Below, piece by piece: positions 62,094 to 64,000 of a stretch of DNA of 64,000 bases. The notes beneath the pieces are model-generated. The model saw nothing but the letters and a program-made list of their open reading frames with translations. It was not told the DNA's origin and ran no database searches. Positions within the stretch are counted from its first letter, which is position 1, and every line of letters begins with the position of its first letter. The DNA is taken from contig RQOL01000729.1 of NCBI GenBank assembly GCA_013076295.1, positions 372,001 through 436,000 on the forward strand, read 5' to 3'. The DNA is from Sanderia malayensis. Taxonomy: Eukaryota; Cnidaria; Scyphozoa; Semaeostomeae; Pelagiidae. Both the position numbers and the translations under genes were made by a program.

Positions 62094-64000
62094 GGTATAT
62101 TCATCCACAACTCTTTGAATGGTCTAGAAAGACAACAAATGCACTTTTCATCAAAGGAAATAACAATAATGTCGTGCGTTTAGTTGGCGTCTTGGGGAAT
62201 GCAAAGGCATGAGGGTCGCGTAACAAGTGTCGTAAATATGAAATAAACAAAATTAAGAAAGTGGCGAAGTAATAACAAATGGCCAAAAAGAGGTATTTTC
62301 AAAATTCAAGCTCACGCCGATGGTTAGATCCCTGTAAATCCTTAGAAATCCCCACAAGAACCCTCGTGTTACAAAGAGATCTCATCATCTTCCTTCACGA
62401 GTTAATGCAAAACTTCAATAAAGATTGCTCACAAGATTGCTGTCTAGATAATAACGTCAAATAAATTTGCATGCAAACATCTTGAGCATCGACACGATTG
62501 TTTACCTACCCAACAATGTCATTTTAAAAACAATAGACTTACTCAACAACCACTCTTTGGAAATCAATAAAGTTTCAAATTTCCAGAAAACAACTCCAAA
62601 CAAAGTGCCAGAAATGTTGATCTAAGTCTCTGTTGACAGACAGCCTCTTTTCAAATACACTTAAATTCAACTATGGTAGAGCTGGGCTCACGTTACATAC
62701 TTTGAGAAAACTAGAGCACTCTCAAGCTGCCAATCTCATCAACTGCTTGACCTGTACTAAATACGGCCGCTTACCACGTCTTATAGAAAGCTTTAATTTA
62801 ATTACAGAATCAAGGAAACCTGTTCACCACACAACTCAACGAAACTATTCTACAAACAAACCTAATGACGTCACGTATGAACAAATTTAGCATGTCGAAC
62901 AACATTGAAATTGTACGGAATGGATAATCTGAAATAAGCTCTTAATCCAAAGTAAAATAGGCTAATTAATTCAAAACAAGAATGGGAAAAATGCTTTTCT
63001 CATAGAACATTGGTTAATGTTATCAGTCTGGAAGTTGATAATTTCATAAGTTTGGCATACGCAGAACTTAAGTGGTCATAACTGCAAACTTCGTAACGTC
63101 CTATTTCCTACAAATCAATTTCCTATCTATTCAATTCCATCTTTACTTCCAAAAATCCCCGCAACTCAATGGAGTCTCCAATTAGCCATATATAATCCGT
63201 AATTTTGAATGAGGCTAAAAAGACATGGTATCAAATCTTCTTGGAGTTATTTTTTCAAGTTTCCTGTTTTTGAAGTTTCCTCCATTCAACCGACCAGAAA
63301 TTTCATTATTTATTAATTGTTAATTGATAAAACGAAAACGATACTCAATGGAGAAAAGAATGAAATCTGACATTATGTCACGGATTATTTGCTTATCAAG
63401 TACAATATCTTGAATAAAATTATTAAACTGCTGTGGTTAGCAACATTCAAAGGTGAACACAACAACATCACGGACTTAGCAACTTGAAAGAGCAGCTTTC
63501 AAGTGTGCACAAGAATTGAAGTTCGAGTCACGATACATAACGATACAAATCGATACAAAATTCGAGCAACCTTGCCTTTCGACTGATTATCACGGCTGGA
63601 CTGACCTCGTATACATGGCAGTTTCAAAGTAATTCCTCTAGTTTCGAGAACATGGCAAAGAGTGGCAATAAGATTGACAGTAAACACAAGTATGACATAT
63701 ACGCCGATGTTGAGTAGTCGATGGTTGTGGGGTTCAACAAGGAAGAGTAACTTATAAACATGAAAATCGATCTTACCTTTCGTTTTGGTAATCCGCTTCG
63801 TGAGTTTGACATCCTCTTTACAAGATGACTTCCATTCTGAGAGGGACACAAAAACAACTGCGATTATAAATATTGGCTTTGCATCGTACGATGTTACAGC
63901 AAGTTACCCCCGTGGCAACAACAATGGTAGCAATGTAAACATGAGAACTTGCGCACGAAATAGGGGGATGTCAAGAGGACCGCTTCAGATTAAATTCATC
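62094..64000. other. Right-edge region: 5' flank of the minus-strand Ras-like gene
   Basis: AT-rich sequence without a recognised gene. Open frames at 62279-62464 and 62633-62890 lack splice or domain support. The only exon-like segment is at 63777-63836. Confidence 0.4.
63777..63836 (-). other. Candidate 60-nt exon (minus strand)
   Basis: The segment is bounded by a strong acceptor (tgtgtccctctcag) and donor (gtaaga) on the minus strand. Two frames are open across it. It may be an untranslated 5' exon of the Ras-like gene at 60438-62093, or part of another gene extending right of the window. Confidence 0.35.

Overview
This window looks like nuclear DNA of an invertebrate animal. Genes are split into many small exons with GT..AG junctions, introns and spacers are AT-rich, animal-specific families are present (ARID2 with its RFX domain, a KASH5/IRAG-type coiled-coil protein, CABIT-SAM adaptors, RERG/RASL-type Ras-like proteins), and a minisatellite carries the animal telomere motif TTAGGG. 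I cannot place it in a phylum; a cnidarian or sponge is plausible but unproven. All exon joins below were read by eye from splice signals, frame and family motifs; there is no transcript evidence.

Layout: (1) 220-10296, minus: near-complete ARID2, 22 exons, about 1,805 codons, last exon beyond the left edge. (2) 12040-30242, minus: a 40-exon gene for a tail-anchored protein of about 1,520 residues, with a KASH5-like EF-hand-type N-terminus, long coiled coils, an IRAG/LRMP-type coiled coil and one C-terminal membrane segment. Its introns hold a telomere-motif/CRE minisatellite, a 27-bp repeat that copies a splice acceptor, hairpins and MITE-like elements. (3) 31570-34342, plus: a Pogo/Tigger-type transposase-derived gene with a degenerate catalytic site. 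(4) 34579-37659 and 39550-43262, minus: two tandem CABIT plus double-SAM (GAREM-like) genes, one with an uninterrupted CDS and one with an intron. (5) 47145-48827, plus: an unrecognised charged protein. (6) 49724-59456 plus and 60438-62093 minus: two convergent Ras-like paralogues with matching intron positions and phases and degenerate switch II motifs. The first intron of the plus-strand copy holds a 6.8-kb satellite of about 37 monomers of 184 bp.

Functionally the genes are ordinary animal genes: chromatin remodelling (ARID2, PBAF), nuclear envelope/ER anchoring (KASH5/IRAG type), receptor-Ras-MAPK adaptors (CABIT-SAM) and Ras-like switches. I see no bacterial-style operon, CRISPR array or defence island. 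The most unusual material is the repeat content and its position relative to splice sites, together with the degenerate Ras pair and the degenerate transposase gene.
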